Counted from the first letter of the stretch, positions 9,461-19,138 are shown. The stretch: DNA of 64,000 bases from CAWCKS01 sp963763485 (GCA_963763485.1 CAVXOW010000009.1:1-64000), one strand, 5' to 3'. A program made the numbers and translations. The notes: generated from the letters alone by a model not told the origin.

Positions 9461-12418
9461 ATGATCTCAATCGTTCTTTACGGCCGCAACGACAGCTACG
9501 GCTACAACCTGCACAAGCGCGCCGCGCTCAGCTTCAACTGCATGGCTGAACTGCTGACCGACGAGAACGATGAGATTCTCTTCGTCGACTACAACACGCC
9601 CGACGATTTCCCGACGTTCCCGGAGGCCATCCAGGACACGCTGACGCCGCTGGCGCGCCGGAGGCTTCGCATCCTTCGTGTGCGCCCGCCGATCCACAAG
9701 CGCTTCCAGGAGCGCACCCGCCTCGTTGCGCTCGAGCCGGTGTCGCGCAACGTGGCGGTACGGCGCTCCAATCCGGCGAACCGCTGGATCCTGTCGACCA
9801 ATACCGACATGGTATTCGTGCCGCGCGGCGAGCGCTCGTCGCTGTCCGACATCGTCCGCGATCTGCCGCCCGGGTTCTATCACGCGCCGCGGCTCGAGAT
9901 CCCGGAAACGCTGTGGGAGGGCCTCGATCGCCAGAAGCCGCAGCTTGCGATCGAGACGATCAAGGATTGGGGCAGCTCGCTGCATCTCAACGAGATCGTG
10001 CTGGGCGCGCAGACCATTCTGTATGACGGTCCCGGCGACTTTCAGCTGATCGAGCGCGCCGACCTCTTCAAGTATCACGGGTTCGACGAGGAGATGATCC
10101 TCGGCTGGCATGTCGACTCCAACATCGCCAAGCGCCTCTTCCTTGTCTACGGCAAGGTCGGCGACCTCGGCGAGGCGATGTTCGGTTACCACTGCGATCA
10201 TACGCGGCAGATCACGCCGGCACACAGTCACACGCGCACCGAAAACGATTGGCGACGGTTCGTTGAAAATCTCACCGATCCCGACGTCGCCTCGCAAGCC
10301 GAGAGCTGGGGCTGCGCCGGCGACGCGATCGAGGAGATCAGGTTAGACCTCGACGACTCGGCGACTTATGTCGCGGCTTTGCGCGACGCCATCGGCGCGC
10401 CGCTCGAGACCGTGCCAGTCGTGACTTATGCGCCCGAGTCATATGGCAAGATCGACTATGACCCGCGTCACGTGCTGCCATTCCTTGCTGATTTGTTCGT
10501 TTCGGCGCCACGCAATTCCGTGCTGGCCTGGGCAGGCGTGCGGTGGGAAACGCTTGAGCTGTTCGCCAGGGTCTGGCGCAACCTGGGTTTCTCCGAGCCG
10601 ATCATGGTCGATGAAGCCCTGGCCGCCCGCAACGAATTCCCGGTCAGTCAGGGCGTGTCGCGTGTCAGCGAAACTGTCTTGATCGCAGACGCCGATATGT
10701 TCGTGGTCGACTTTGGTTCAGCGAGGCGCGGTGCCCCGCCCAACCGATACGGCGGACTAACTTCGGAGCAGCGCAAAGCGATTGGCCGCGCCTTCCTCGA
10801 TATCATCGGCGCGGAGCGATTGCGATGGATGTCAGGCGCGCCGCCGCGGCGGATCGCCTGCCTGAACGCGATACATACGCCTTATGAAACGCTGGTTCGC
10901 GGCCATATCGGCGCCGGGCTGACCCCGTTTGCCACGCGCATGCGCCATGGATTTGCATTTCCACCGATGGTCGGCAAGCAGGATTGGACGTGGGAACTGC
11001 AGGTCGGTGCGGTCGCCACTCGCAGCGGTCAGGCCATTTGCGCAAAGCCCGGTGCAATTGGCATCCTGTGCTATGGTCCTTATCGGGCTCTCTTTCCAGG
11101 ACGTTATAGAATTGAGTTTGAAATCACCGGTTCGCCGGATGACGATGCTGATCCGTTTGCCCCGATCGGAACCGTGGAGTTGATTTGGGGCCTGAACATC
11201 ATCGATTTCATACCGATCAACCGTGAGTTGCTTGCCGCTGGCCGCATCGTGCTGGAACTCGATGTCGACGATTTGCTCGACCTCTCGTGCGTCCTGCAAA
11301 CGGTCGTCCGGACCTCTCAGCCGACGACCTTGGCGGTAGCGTCGCTATTCTGCGAAACGATCCCTCGTACAACACCGAGCACCGCTCAGGCTGTCAAAGA
11401 GCTGGATTGGCTTAGCGCGTTGAGCGTGTCAGCCGGCGGTCAGAGAGTCAAGACTTCGCACATTGCGCTGAAAGCGGAAACGCCTGGCTTCGTATGCTAC
11501 GGACCCTACTGGCTTGTTGCGCACGGCCGTTATCAAGTCCGCATCGAGTTCGAGTCCGACGTTGATGACAGCTGCCCATTCGCTATCATAGAGATTTACA
11601 CGGACGGCCGATATCGAGCCTTAGCTTACGTGAATGGTGCCGCGAGGCGTAAGGGACAGGGCACCCTTGAGTTCGAAGTGCATCACGACAAGTCACCAAC
11701 TGGAGAATTGCCGATCGAACTGCGCATTCGTGGAACGGGCGCAACCGGAGTTATTACTGCAACAAAGGTGCGGCGCATCGGCGAAGCAATTCGAGCGACA
11801 CCATGGATCGAGTTTCCCGATCCTCCTGCAGATTGGCCACCTTCGATTGCCATGCGACGTTTTGGCGAGGATTTCAAGGAACTGGATTGGCTTGGCCTCT
11901 TGACGGTTGGCCCTGCTGGTCAACGGATCGGGGGCGGCCGGCAGATCGAGCTGAAGGCAGGTGTGAGCGGTTTTGCGGCTTATGGGCCTTATTGGTCATC
12001 GATCGCGCCCGGGCGCTATAGCGTGTGCCTTGAGTATCAAGCGAACGTCGATGATCGATGCCACTTCCTGATCGTTGAGGTCTTTTCCGCAGGTCGTTAC
12101 CGGGCGGTGGGGTTCGTCAACGCAACGGACAAGCGCGTCGCGCAGTACCGCTTGGAATTCGAGGTACACAAGGACGAGATCCCGAATGAAGGGTTGCCCG
12201 TCGAAATAAGGCTGCGCACCAACGGGGCCGGTGGTTTGATCACGGCGGTCAAGGTGCGCCGGATTGGCGAACCTACCCAACAAACTCCATGGATCGCATT
12301 TCCGGAAGCGCCTCCCGGCTGGCAACCGGAGACCGAGTTTTCGACGCGACCGCCGAGTGACAAGAGATCGCTTCGGTCAACCTTGAACGCATTGAAGAGA
12401 CGTTTGTCGTCGAAGTAA
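9461..12418 (+). CDS. Large glycosyltransferase-like protein with three C-terminal beta-rich repeats
   Basis: A 985-residue protein read without interruption. Residues 1-300 look like a GT-A glycosyltransferase: MISIVLYGRND at the start, EILFVDYNTPDDF, and RWILSTNTDMVFVPRG, where Asn-Thr-Asp at 114-116 is a likely metal/nucleotide-binding DXD-like site. Residues 300-500 form a second region with VLAWAGVRWETLELFARV and LIADADMFVVDFG, function unclear. Then come three related modules at roughly 507-640, 647-800 and 807-960. Modules 2 and 3 are exactly 160 residues apart and share LDWL, CYGPYW or AYGPYW, GRYRA, LEFEVH, TAxKVRRIGE and TPWI; module 1 is more diverged (LCYGPY, PGRYRIEFEI). They look like carbohydrate-binding jelly-roll units, but that is inference. 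The start has AAAGAG just upstream. There is no signal peptide. Confidence 0.7.
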   Translation: MISIVLYGRNDSYGYNLHKRAALSFNCMAELLTDENDEILFVDYNTPDDFPTFPEAIQDTLTPLARRRLRILRVRPPIHKRFQERTRLVALEPVSRNVAVRRSNPANRWILSTNTDMVFVPRGERSSLSDIVRDLPPGFYHAPRLEIPETLWEGLDRQKPQLAIETIKDWGSSLHLNEIVLGAQTILYDGPGDFQLIERADLFKYHGFDEEMILGWHVDSNIAKRLFLVYGKVGDLGEAMFGYHCDHTRQITPAHSHTRTENDWRRFVENLTDPDVASQAESWGCAGDAIEEIRLDLDDSATYVAALRDAIGAPLETVPVVTYAPESYGKIDYDPRHVLPFLADLFVSAPRNSVLAWAGVRWETLELFARVWRNLGFSEPIMVDEALAARNEFPVSQGVSRVSETVLIADADMFVVDFGSARRGAPPNRYGGLTSEQRKAIGRAFLDIIGAERLRWMSGAPPRRIACLNAIHTPYETLVRGHIGAGLTPFATRMRHGFAFPPMVGKQDWTWELQVGAVATRSGQAICAKPGAIGILCYGPYRALFPGRYRIEFEITGSPDDDADPFAPIGTVELIWGLNIIDFIPINRELLAAGRIVLELDVDDLLDLSCVLQTVVRTSQPTTLAVASLFCETIPRTTPSTAQAVKELDWLSALSVSAGGQRVKTSHIALKAETPGFVCYGPYWLVAHGRYQVRIEFESDVDDSCPFAIIEIYTDGRYRALAYVNGAARRKGQGTLEFEVHHDKSPTGELPIELRIRGTGATGVITATKVRRIGEAIRATPWIEFPDPPADWPPSIAMRRFGEDFKELDWLGLLTVGPAGQRIGGGRQIELKAGVSGFAAYGPYWSSIAPGRYSVCLEYQANVDDRCHFLIVEVFSAGRYRAVGFVNATDKRVAQYRLEFEVHKDEIPNEGLPVEIRLRTNGAGGLITAVKVRRIGEPTQQTPWIAFPEAPPGWQPETEFSTRPPSDKRSLRSTLNALKRRLSSK

Positions 12419-12510
12419 CACGACCAGCGAGAATGTTTCGCGCACGCCCGGAAGAAAGGTTGTTGCTGTTGCTTGGTTTCGAAACGGCTTGATGAAGGGT
12501 ATTTTCAAAG

Positions 12511-14316
12511 GTGTGGGCAGAAGGTCGATTTGATCAGCTCGGCAATCTTGCGTCCGGCCCGCAGGGTGCCCCGCGGCGCTTGTTTCGAGTCGCTTTCTTC
12601 ATTTTGAGCCAAGTGATCCAGCGTGTACCTGGATTCACCATTCTGTCGGCGCGTTTTAGGATCGTTATGCCGAGCACGTGGGAGTGGTTGCGTTCGCACG
12701 AACTCTTCTATCAGAGACTCGCAAGATCATATAAGGTTCACCAATTCCATTCCGGCCCGTCGACCGATGATGCTGTCATCAATTCGATGTTGCTGCTCCA
12801 GAAGACGCTACGCGGCCTCGGATATGAAAGCGAAATCTTCGTAGAGCACCGTGATCCCGCGTTGTCCGACCGGCTGTTTGAAGTCAGCCGCCTGCCGTCG
12901 CGAGGTGACTACGCTCTGATCGTCCATCACTCGAATGGACAGGATATCAATGATCAAATCACCGCCTCGCCCGAGCGGAAGATTTTAATGTTTCATGACC
13001 TCGTGCCGAGGTCCGCGACCGCCGGATATGCGAACTCGGTTGCCGCACAACCACACATGCATCGAGGGGGCGCCGTTGCAGGCTTGCGAGATGGTCAGAA
13101 TGCCGTCACGTCCAATCCAGGCGGCGAGACAAACGCTGATCACGGCGACCAGCGTGACGTGCTCGCGCGATCAAAGCTTGTTCGGATCGCCTGGATTTCG
13201 ACATGGGACGTGAGATGTGGGATCGCCGAACATTCCATGTCTCTGCTCAAGCCCTTGATCGATCGGCCTGACGGAACAATTGCTGCCTTGACTATCCTTT
13301 GTGATGACCGCACGCCACCTGCCATGCTGCAGGAGTGGGTCAGTATCAATCCTTGCTGGAATGGGATTGAACCCATTGCGGACCGCTTGGGTGACGCAGT
13401 GTCGGCGACAGACGCCGATATCGTGGTGATCCAACACCAGCCGGGCCTGATCAGGTGGGCGGGGCTCGTCGAGTTGCTGAACGATCCGCGGGTTCGGCAT
13501 CGGAAGATCGTGGTGGCGCTTCACGCCGCGCGTCGCCTGCTCGACCTGGAACCGGCGGAACGTGCGGCGACCCTTGAGGCGCTTCGCAAGGTTTCATGCG
13601 TGCTCGTGCATGGCAGTGGTGACGTTGATCTTCTGAAAAGTCATGGCATTGCTTCGAATGTCACGCTGTTTCCTCTTGGAGCTGAAGACCAGTACTGCGT
13701 ACCGGTGTTGAGGTCGCTGGCGCAGAAGGATCGCATTGTCATCGGCTGTTATGGCTTCTTCCTGCCGGGGAAGGGCATTGATCGCTTGATCAAAGCATTT
13801 GCGGTTTTGAGAAAAACCTGGCCGCACCTGTCGCTTCAGTTGACAAATGCAGAATATTCGGAGGTCTCTCACGCCGAGATTGCTCGATGCCGCGATCTGG
13901 CATGCAAGCTGGGTGTGCTCGGTGCGATCGAGTGGGACACCACCTTTCACACGCGCGAGGAGAGCATGCTCAAGCTGGCGCAGTGCGATCTGGTCGTCTT
14001 GCCCTATGATGAAAGCAAGGAATCCGCGAGTGCTGCGCTCCACAGCGCCATGGCAAGCGGGGTACCGATTGCGGTAACTCCAGTGTCCATTTTTAATGAC
14101 GCGAGCGAGGCGGTCTTCAGGTTCGCCACCAACGACGTAATGTCGCTCGCGAACGGCATCGACACTTTGCTGCGCGACCGCGAGCTGCGCCAGCAAATTC
14201 AGTTGGCCGCCTCACAATGGTTGTCCAATCGCAATTGGGCCAATCTGTCGCGACGGCTTCAGGGGATGTTGATCGGACTGTCCGCTTGCGATCGCACAAC
14301 ATCACCCATCGAGTGA
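12511..14316 (+). CDS. GT4-like glycosyltransferase with a mosaic N-terminus
   Basis: A 601-residue ORF that seems to join two glycosyltransferases. Residues 69-155 (KVHQFHSGPSTDDAVINSM, GYESEIFVEHRDPALSD, ILMFHDLVPR) match the N-terminal GT-B half of one GT4 subfamily. After a poorly conserved stretch at 155-220, a second complete GT-B protein begins at residue 222 (KLVRIAWISTWDVRCGIAEHS) and runs through FPLGAEDQY, GCYGFFLPGKGIDRL and DLVVLPYDES to the end. The middle stretch looks out of frame or rearranged. The GTG at 12511 is a weak start: ATG at 12493 begins MKGIFKGVGRR but is in another frame, and ATG at 12667 is a possible internal start. It converges on the nucleotide-sugar dehydrogenase with only 4 bases between stops. 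Confidence 0.65.
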   Translation: MWAEGRFDQLGNLASGPQGAPRRLFRVAFFILSQVIQRVPGFTILSARFRIVMPSTWEWLRSHELFYQRLARSYKVHQFHSGPSTDDAVINSMLLLQKTLRGLGYESEIFVEHRDPALSDRLFEVSRLPSRGDYALIVHHSNGQDINDQITASPERKILMFHDLVPRSATAGYANSVAAQPHMHRGGAVAGLRDGQNAVTSNPGGETNADHGDQRDVLARSKLVRIAWISTWDVRCGIAEHSMSLLKPLIDRPDGTIAALTILCDDRTPPAMLQEWVSINPCWNGIEPIADRLGDAVSATDADIVVIQHQPGLIRWAGLVELLNDPRVRHRKIVVALHAARRLLDLEPAERAATLEALRKVSCVLVHGSGDVDLLKSHGIASNVTLFPLGAEDQYCVPVLRSLAQKDRIVIGCYGFFLPGKGIDRLIKAFAVLRKTWPHLSLQLTNAEYSEVSHAEIARCRDLACKLGVLGAIEWDTTFHTREESMLKLAQCDLVVLPYDESKESASAALHSAMASGVPIAVTPVSIFNDASEAVFRFATNDVMSLANGIDTLLRDRELRQQIQLAASQWLSNRNWANLSRRLQGMLIGLSACDRTTSPIE

Positions 14317-14320
14317 CGCC

Positions 14321-15667
14321 CTAACGATTTTCGATCGAGCGCGTGCCAAATCCCATGCGGACCAGTGCGACGTTCGCCGGTACGGGCTCGTCGCCGATCA
14401 CGCGCCAGGGATCGATGATCACCAGCTTCTTTGCGGGCGCGTGTTCGAGCAGCTTGCGGCCGCGAAACTGCGGCCACGGCGTGGTAACGACCGCAACATC
14501 GACCGCGAGCGCGTCGCCGAGGTCGTTGGCGAAGATCACCCTGTCACCGAGGGCCGCTTCGGCCGCGGCCATTGCGAGCGGATCAAAGACCGTGACGAGG
14601 TAGCCTTCGGCACTGAGTTGCGCCGCGAGCGAGATTCCCTGGCTTTCTTCGACCACCGGCGTTTCCGGCTTGTACGACAGCCCGAGCACGCCGACGCGCT
14701 GACCCGGTGAGGAATGTGCCTGCACTGCTCCGATCAGGCGCTGGATCTGATGGTCGTTGATTGCGTCGGTCGCCTCTGCCAGGTCGCAGCGGACGCCAAG
14801 CGTGCGCCCGAGCGCGGCGAACGCCTTGTTGTCGCGCGGGAAGCACGGACCGCCGTAGCCGATCGCGCCCTTGATGTATTTCGCGCCGACCCGCGTATCC
14901 GAGCCGACCGCCACCGAGACCACGTCGACGTCGGCGCCTGGCAGTTTGTCACACATCTCGGCCAGCATGTTGGCGTAGGAGATCTTCGTGGTGACGTAGG
15001 TATTGACCGAAATCTTGGTCAGTTCGGCGTTGACGAAGCTCATGCGACGGATCGCCGGCTCGTTGTCGCAAGAGCGCTTGTAGATGTGTTCAAGTTGGTC
15101 GCCGGTCTGCCGGTCCGACTCGCCGATCAGGATGAAATCGGGCCGCAGCATGTCGCGAACCACGGTGCCGAGCGCGATGAATTCCGGATTGTAGGCGAGG
15201 CCGAGGTTGGCCCCGACCTTGCGCCCCGAGGCTTCCTCGAGCGCGCTCTGAATTTCGCCGCCGGTGGAACCCGGCATCACCGTCGACGTCACCACCACGA
15301 CGTGGCGGGACGATTTCTTGCGCAGCGCCTCGCCGATCGAGCGCACCGCCGCGACCACGAACTTGTTGGAGAACATGCGGTCGCTGCCGCTGGGCGTCGG
15401 CACGATGATGAAGGTGACGTCGGAGCCAGCAACGGCCTCCTCGTAGGAATGGGTAGCGCGCAACCGCGAGCGGCCCTTGTCGACATAGTCCTGGAGTTGC
15501 GGCTCCTCGACGGGCGCGATTCCCTTGTTGATCGCACCGACCAGCTTGTCATTGAGGTCCAGTCCGATCACCTCAAATCCCTTCGCCGCCATGACCGCAG
15601 CCATGGGCGCGCCGAGCTTGCCCAGCCCGATGATGGACACACGCGGACGCTGGTCGGTCGAACTCAT
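14321..15667 (-). CDS. Nucleotide-sugar dehydrogenase (UDP-glucose/GDP-mannose dehydrogenase family)
   Basis: A 448-residue NAD-dependent dehydrogenase that oxidises the C6 hydroxyl of a nucleotide sugar to a uronic acid in two steps. Seen: N-terminal Rossmann motif VSIIGLGKLGAPM, VPTPSGSD, VTSTVMPGST, the NPEFI block, the active-site lysine region ELTKISVNTYVTTKI, and GYGGPCFPRDNKAF carrying the catalytic cysteine (about residue 275). The C-terminal domain has VLGLSYKPETPVVEES. It is clearly a paralogue of the ugd product at 56942-58258, with a different substrate loop (PCFPRD instead of SCFPKD), so it may act on a sugar other than UDP-glucose. ATG at 15667 is preferred because GAAGAG lies 6 bases upstream; GTG at 15670 is adjacent. 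Confidence 0.85.
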   Translation of the reverse strand: MSSTDQRPRVSIIGLGKLGAPMAAVMAAKGFEVIGLDLNDKLVGAINKGIAPVEEPQLQDYVDKGRSRLRATHSYEEAVAGSDVTFIIVPTPSGSDRMFSNKFVVAAVRSIGEALRKKSSRHVVVVTSTVMPGSTGGEIQSALEEASGRKVGANLGLAYNPEFIALGTVVRDMLRPDFILIGESDRQTGDQLEHIYKRSCDNEPAIRRMSFVNAELTKISVNTYVTTKISYANMLAEMCDKLPGADVDVVSVAVGSDTRVGAKYIKGAIGYGGPCFPRDNKAFAALGRTLGVRCDLAEATDAINDHQIQRLIGAVQAHSSPGQRVGVLGLSYKPETPVVEESQGISLAAQLSAEGYLVTVFDPLAMAAAEAALGDRVIFANDLGDALAVDVAVVTTPWPQFRGRKLLEHAPAKKLVIIDPWRVIGDEPVPANVALVRMGFGTRSIENR

Positions 15668-15843
15668 CACAGTCTCTTCAGGTTCAGGCGCAAAGCCAGT
15701 GTAACGAATTGATGTCCCAGCCGGTTTCGGGGCCGGGCGCTGCGCGAGCCGTTATATGCGACTATTGCTGTGAGTCCATATGGTTGCGGGGGCCGCCGTA
15801 GCGGGCTTTTGCTGCTCGCGCGGCCTTGCCAAAACGGGGGTCG

Positions 15844-17094
15844 TCAAGCCAGCAGGCGGGCATAGGCGGCCCGCACGCGCTCCGCGCTCGCCGCCCAATC
15901 GAACGCGCGTGCTCGCGTAATCCGTCGCTGCCGTTCGGGCGGCTCGGTTTTGGTCACAGCTGCCTCGATCGCCTGTCGCACCGCATCGGTCCACGCCCCA
16001 ATATCAGTCGCGGGCAGGCGGATGCCGACATCAGCACTGATCTCGTCCATCGACGTTCCCTTGCTGTGGATCACGTGGGTGCCGCAGCTCATCGCCTCGA
16101 CCACCGGCATGCCAAATCCTTCGTAAAGCGAGGGGAAGAGCAGGGCCACGGCGCCCTCATAGAGGTCGCGAAGCCGCGCGTCCGGCACCATGCCGACAAA
16201 GCGAAGACTGCCGTCTTGCACGAGTTCGGACGCCTGCCTGGGCAGGCCGACGTTGCCCCAGCCCGCGCCGCCCGCGATCACGAGTGGCGTGCGCGTCCGC
16301 TCTGCCGGAGATAACATGCCATAGGCGGCAACCAGCATTCCGAGGTTCTTGCGCGGTTCGAGCGTTCCGACGGCGAGCAAGTAGGCGCCCGGCGCAAGGC
16401 CAAGCGTCGCGAGACCGCGCCGCGTCGGTTCGATGCCGAGCGGCCTGAAGATGCTGGCCGGTGCCGGCGGCGCGACAAAGATCTGTTCTCGCGGATAGCC
16501 GTAGACCGTCGCAATCTCATTGCGGCTGAACTCCGAGATGGTCTGGATCAACGGCGCCTTGGCAATGACAGCCGGTAGTCTCGAGAGCCAATCCAGTCGC
16601 TCGCCGGGGTGCGTTTCCGGATAGCGCACGAAAGAGAGATCGTAGACGATCGGCAGCGTGACGACGCCCGGGTCTGCCGGTGGGATGAAGTTCAGCGCGT
16701 GAAACAGATCGAGCGACTCGCGGCCGACGGTGCGCGCGAAGGCTGTCGTGTGCATCGCGCGATAGAGCGCTCTCGCGCTGGGTGACCGTGAGGCGTAGGG
16801 CCTCGCGGCAGCGACCAGCCTCTGTCGCACGCCGGGCTCGATTGCGGTCTCGCCCTTGTTCTGACGTTGTTCGATCGCGCGGATTGTCGAGGCGTCGAAG
16901 CGTGACCAGCCGACACGGCCGAATCCGCGGTACTCGAGTTCGGGACAGGCGTCGATCAGCGCCTTCAGCAAATTAAACGAATAGTTGCCGATGCCGGTCA
17001 TCTGGCCGGCCAGCAACCTCGTTTCGATCCCGATCCTGATGCGTCCCAAACCCGACAAGCCCCGCAGCACAAGAAATTCACGTCGCGAAGGCAT
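15844..17094 (-). CDS. GT4 family glycosyltransferase (mannosyl/rhamnosyltransferase-like)
   Basis: About 416 residues with the GT-B layout. The N-terminus IGIETRLLAGQMTGIGNYSFNLL is the usual acceptor-side start; the second domain has YLLAVGTLEPRKNL, VIAGGAGWGN, RFVGMVPDARLRDLY and FPSLYEGFGMPVVEAMSCG, the last containing the E-x7-E nucleotide-sugar binding pair. Members add mannose, rhamnose or similar sugars to growing lipid-linked chains on the cytosolic side. The ORF extends in frame to 17172, but ATG at 17094 (MPSRREFLVL) is a better-placed start. It reads in the same direction as the dehydrogenase gene, 176 bases upstream of it, and marks the right end of the polysaccharide region. Confidence 0.8.
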   Translation of the reverse strand: MPSRREFLVLRGLSGLGRIRIGIETRLLAGQMTGIGNYSFNLLKALIDACPELEYRGFGRVGWSRFDASTIRAIEQRQNKGETAIEPGVRQRLVAAARPYASRSPSARALYRAMHTTAFARTVGRESLDLFHALNFIPPADPGVVTLPIVYDLSFVRYPETHPGERLDWLSRLPAVIAKAPLIQTISEFSRNEIATVYGYPREQIFVAPPAPASIFRPLGIEPTRRGLATLGLAPGAYLLAVGTLEPRKNLGMLVAAYGMLSPAERTRTPLVIAGGAGWGNVGLPRQASELVQDGSLRFVGMVPDARLRDLYEGAVALLFPSLYEGFGMPVVEAMSCGTHVIHSKGTSMDEISADVGIRLPATDIGAWTDAVRQAIEAAVTKTEPPERQRRITRARAFDWAASAERVRAAYARLLA

Positions 17095-17361
17095 CCATTT
17101 AACGGTTCCTGCCGCCTTGTCGAGCCGCTGTGCTGTGCAGTGACGTCCGAGCTCCCAAAGCAGGGGCCGCAAAGATCGACGATGGGCGGTAACGTGGATT
17201 GTTGATTGTGACTAAGGAGTCCGTGCCCTCGGCCTCAGGCAGCCGCTAAACCACGGCTCTCATCGCGGGAGGGAGAGGAACTTCTCCGCGTGACCTGCTT
17301 AAGATGCGTTCGGTGATCGGAAGGAGGTCCGAAAGGTTCCCGATCGGTCGGACTAGCGAGG

Positions 17362-17928
17362 TCAGGCAGGACGCACGGTCGCTCTTGTTGCGGGTCGTAA
17401 TGTGTAAAGCAGCCAGGCGACACCGTGTGATATGAGATCGACGCCGACAATGATTCCCAAAACCCAGACGCTGTTCGTCGGGAAGCCGACCAAGATCAGA
17501 AGGCCTGCAAGCAATCCGAAAACGCCGGACAGCAGCATCATCCAGCCGCTCTCACGCCAATGAACGAAGCCAAGGGCGCTTCGAAAAATTCCGGTCGCAA
17601 ACAGCAACGCTCCGAGGACATAAGTCAGGATGAGCGCACCGACGACAGGTGCGTTTACCAGGACAAAACCGAAGGCCGTGTAGAGAAGCCCGAGCAGGAC
17701 GCGCCAAAGCAATTCGCCCCAGCCCTTGGTCCAGAAGCCGTGGATCACCTGGAACGCACCAGCAAGAATCGCTGCCACACCGATCAGCTTGACGCTGACG
17801 ATCGTCGCGAACATAACGTCGCCCAAAGCGAAAGTTCCTGCCGCGATCAGCACGATTCCAAGGAGGGCGCGGGTCCACACCGGGGGAGCCGGTGAATTCG
17901 CCATGTCTGTGCGGCTGTAGATGGTCAT
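17362..17928 (-). CDS. HdeD family membrane protein (DUF308)
   Basis: A 188-residue protein with about six hydrophobic helices (for example ALLGIVLIAAGTFALGD and MMLLSGVFGLLAGLLILVG), the pattern of HdeD proteins. In Escherichia coli HdeD is an inner-membrane protein linked to acid resistance at high cell density; in other bacteria its role is not established. The chosen ATG at 17928 follows a strong GGAGG ribosome site, while an upstream in-frame ATG at 17988 does not. It is the downstream member of a same-strand group with the DUF1269-type gene, separated by 149 bases. Confidence 0.85.
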   Translation of the reverse strand: MTIYSRTDMANSPAPPVWTRALLGIVLIAAGTFALGDVMFATIVSVKLIGVAAILAGAFQVIHGFWTKGWGELLWRVLLGLLYTAFGFVLVNAPVVGALILTYVLGALLFATGIFRSALGFVHWRESGWMMLLSGVFGLLAGLLILVGFPTNSVWVLGIIVGVDLISHGVAWLLYTLRPATRATVRPA

Positions 17929-18077
17929 CCGATCCTCCAAATGAGTTGAAGCGGCGATGCCGGGCCCGTGCGCAATGCCGACGGTCACCCCCGCTTCGAT
18001 GGATCAGAATTTGGATGGCCGCGCCTGAGGGCCGGCATGGGACGTGCCAGATTGCAGGGAAGGAGACCTCGGGTCGC

Positions 18078-18599
18078 TCAGGCTGGCGCCACCGTTGGAG
18101 CACCGGACTGCGCCTCCATCGCATGGGCGAGTGTTTCGCGGAGGAACTGCTCTTTCTTGTCGTCCAGCGATGTCTTCAACACCACGCCGCCAAACGCCTT
18201 GATCTCACCAAGGACCTTGTCGGCAGTCATGTTCTTGATCAGCAGGAACAACGCCGCATTTCCAGGCTTGATGCTGGACGCCAGCTCCTTCATGAATGAA
18301 TCATTGATGCCGAAGTCAGTCAGCGCACCGCTCAGCGCCCCCGCACCGGCACCAAGCGCCGCTCCGATAAGTGGGTTCAAGAACACCAAACCGATTAGAA
18401 GCCCCCAAAAGCCTCCCGATGTGGCACCCATCGCGGTGGTGTTGACCAGCTGATTTAGCCTGACGGAGTCATCGGTCTTTACCGCGATGACCGCATCATT
18501 GATCTCAATCAGATATTCGCTCTGCAACTTGAACAGTTTCTGACGAACCTCTTCTGCCTTGGCTTCGGACGGGTACACAATCGCGATGAGGTCGGACAT
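18078..18599 (-). CDS. DUF1269-type membrane protein
   Basis: A 173-residue protein beginning MSDLIAIVYPSEAKAEEVRQ, with a glycine/alanine-rich hydrophobic hairpin in the middle (GFWGLLIGLVFLNPLIG then AALGAGAGALSGAL) and a C-terminal domain ending near VLKTSLDDKKEQFLRETL. This matches DUF1269 proteins: a ferredoxin-like cytosolic domain interrupted by a membrane loop. The family has no settled function and often occurs near stress and envelope genes, as here beside HdeD. ATG at 18599 has GGGAAAG at proper spacing and starts the conserved sequence. Confidence 0.8.
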   Translation of the reverse strand: MSDLIAIVYPSEAKAEEVRQKLFKLQSEYLIEINDAVIAVKTDDSVRLNQLVNTTAMGATSGGFWGLLIGLVFLNPLIGAALGAGAGALSGALTDFGINDSFMKELASSIKPGNAALFLLIKNMTADKVLGEIKAFGGVVLKTSLDDKKEQFLRETLAHAMEAQSGAPTVAPA

Positions 18600-18721
18600 T
18601 TTGACTTTCCCAGTTGATCGAATTGCCGGCGGATCAGAAGCCCGGGAATATCCTCGTGCCATCGGCCGGCTTCAGATGGTCGAGCAATTCATGATCCCGG
18701 ATTGGCTGGACCGACTACTGC

Positions 18722-18961
18722 CTAGGGCCTGAAGCCGGCGCGGCGCATGCAGTCTGCGTAGGCGTTCTTTCGGCTCGTCACTTGACCCGGTGTCTGTACG
18801 GTGGGAACTCGCGCCGCGCCTTCCTGGACACATTGCGCCTTGGCTGCCGTCCGATCGGATATTTGGGCGCGGGAATTTCCGGACTGCGCGTTGGCGGCTT
18901 CAGACACCAGGACGAACGATGTCGTGGCAATCAGGGCGCAGGCCAGGGCAAGGCCTTTCAT
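18722..18961 (-). CDS. Small secreted protein, function unknown
   Basis: Seventy-nine residues. The first 25 form a clear signal peptide (MKGLALACALIATTSFVL, cleavage likely after SEAANA). The mature part is about 53 residues, polar, with two cysteines (CVQEG and CMRRAGF), which could pair in the periplasm. I recognise no family domain. It sits alone on the minus strand between the DUF1269-type gene and the GntP permease, about 120 bases from the former. The clean signal peptide supports it being a real gene. Confidence 0.65.
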   Translation of the reverse strand: MKGLALACALIATTSFVLVSEAANAQSGNSRAQISDRTAAKAQCVQEGAARVPTVQTPGQVTSRKNAYADCMRRAGFRP

Positions 18962-19138
18962 ATCTTACTCCACGCTGTTTGCATCAATGTTCAGGCTTGA
19001 CGACGTCATCGCCCAAATCGTCGCCTCGGTGCCATCCGGCAAAACCCTAGTTTTCGAACTGCGGCAAAACCCCATCGCAGGGCAAGAGAATGGTCCGGCG
19101 TGCTTCCCGCTTCATTGCACTCGCCGTCGGCAACGGCC

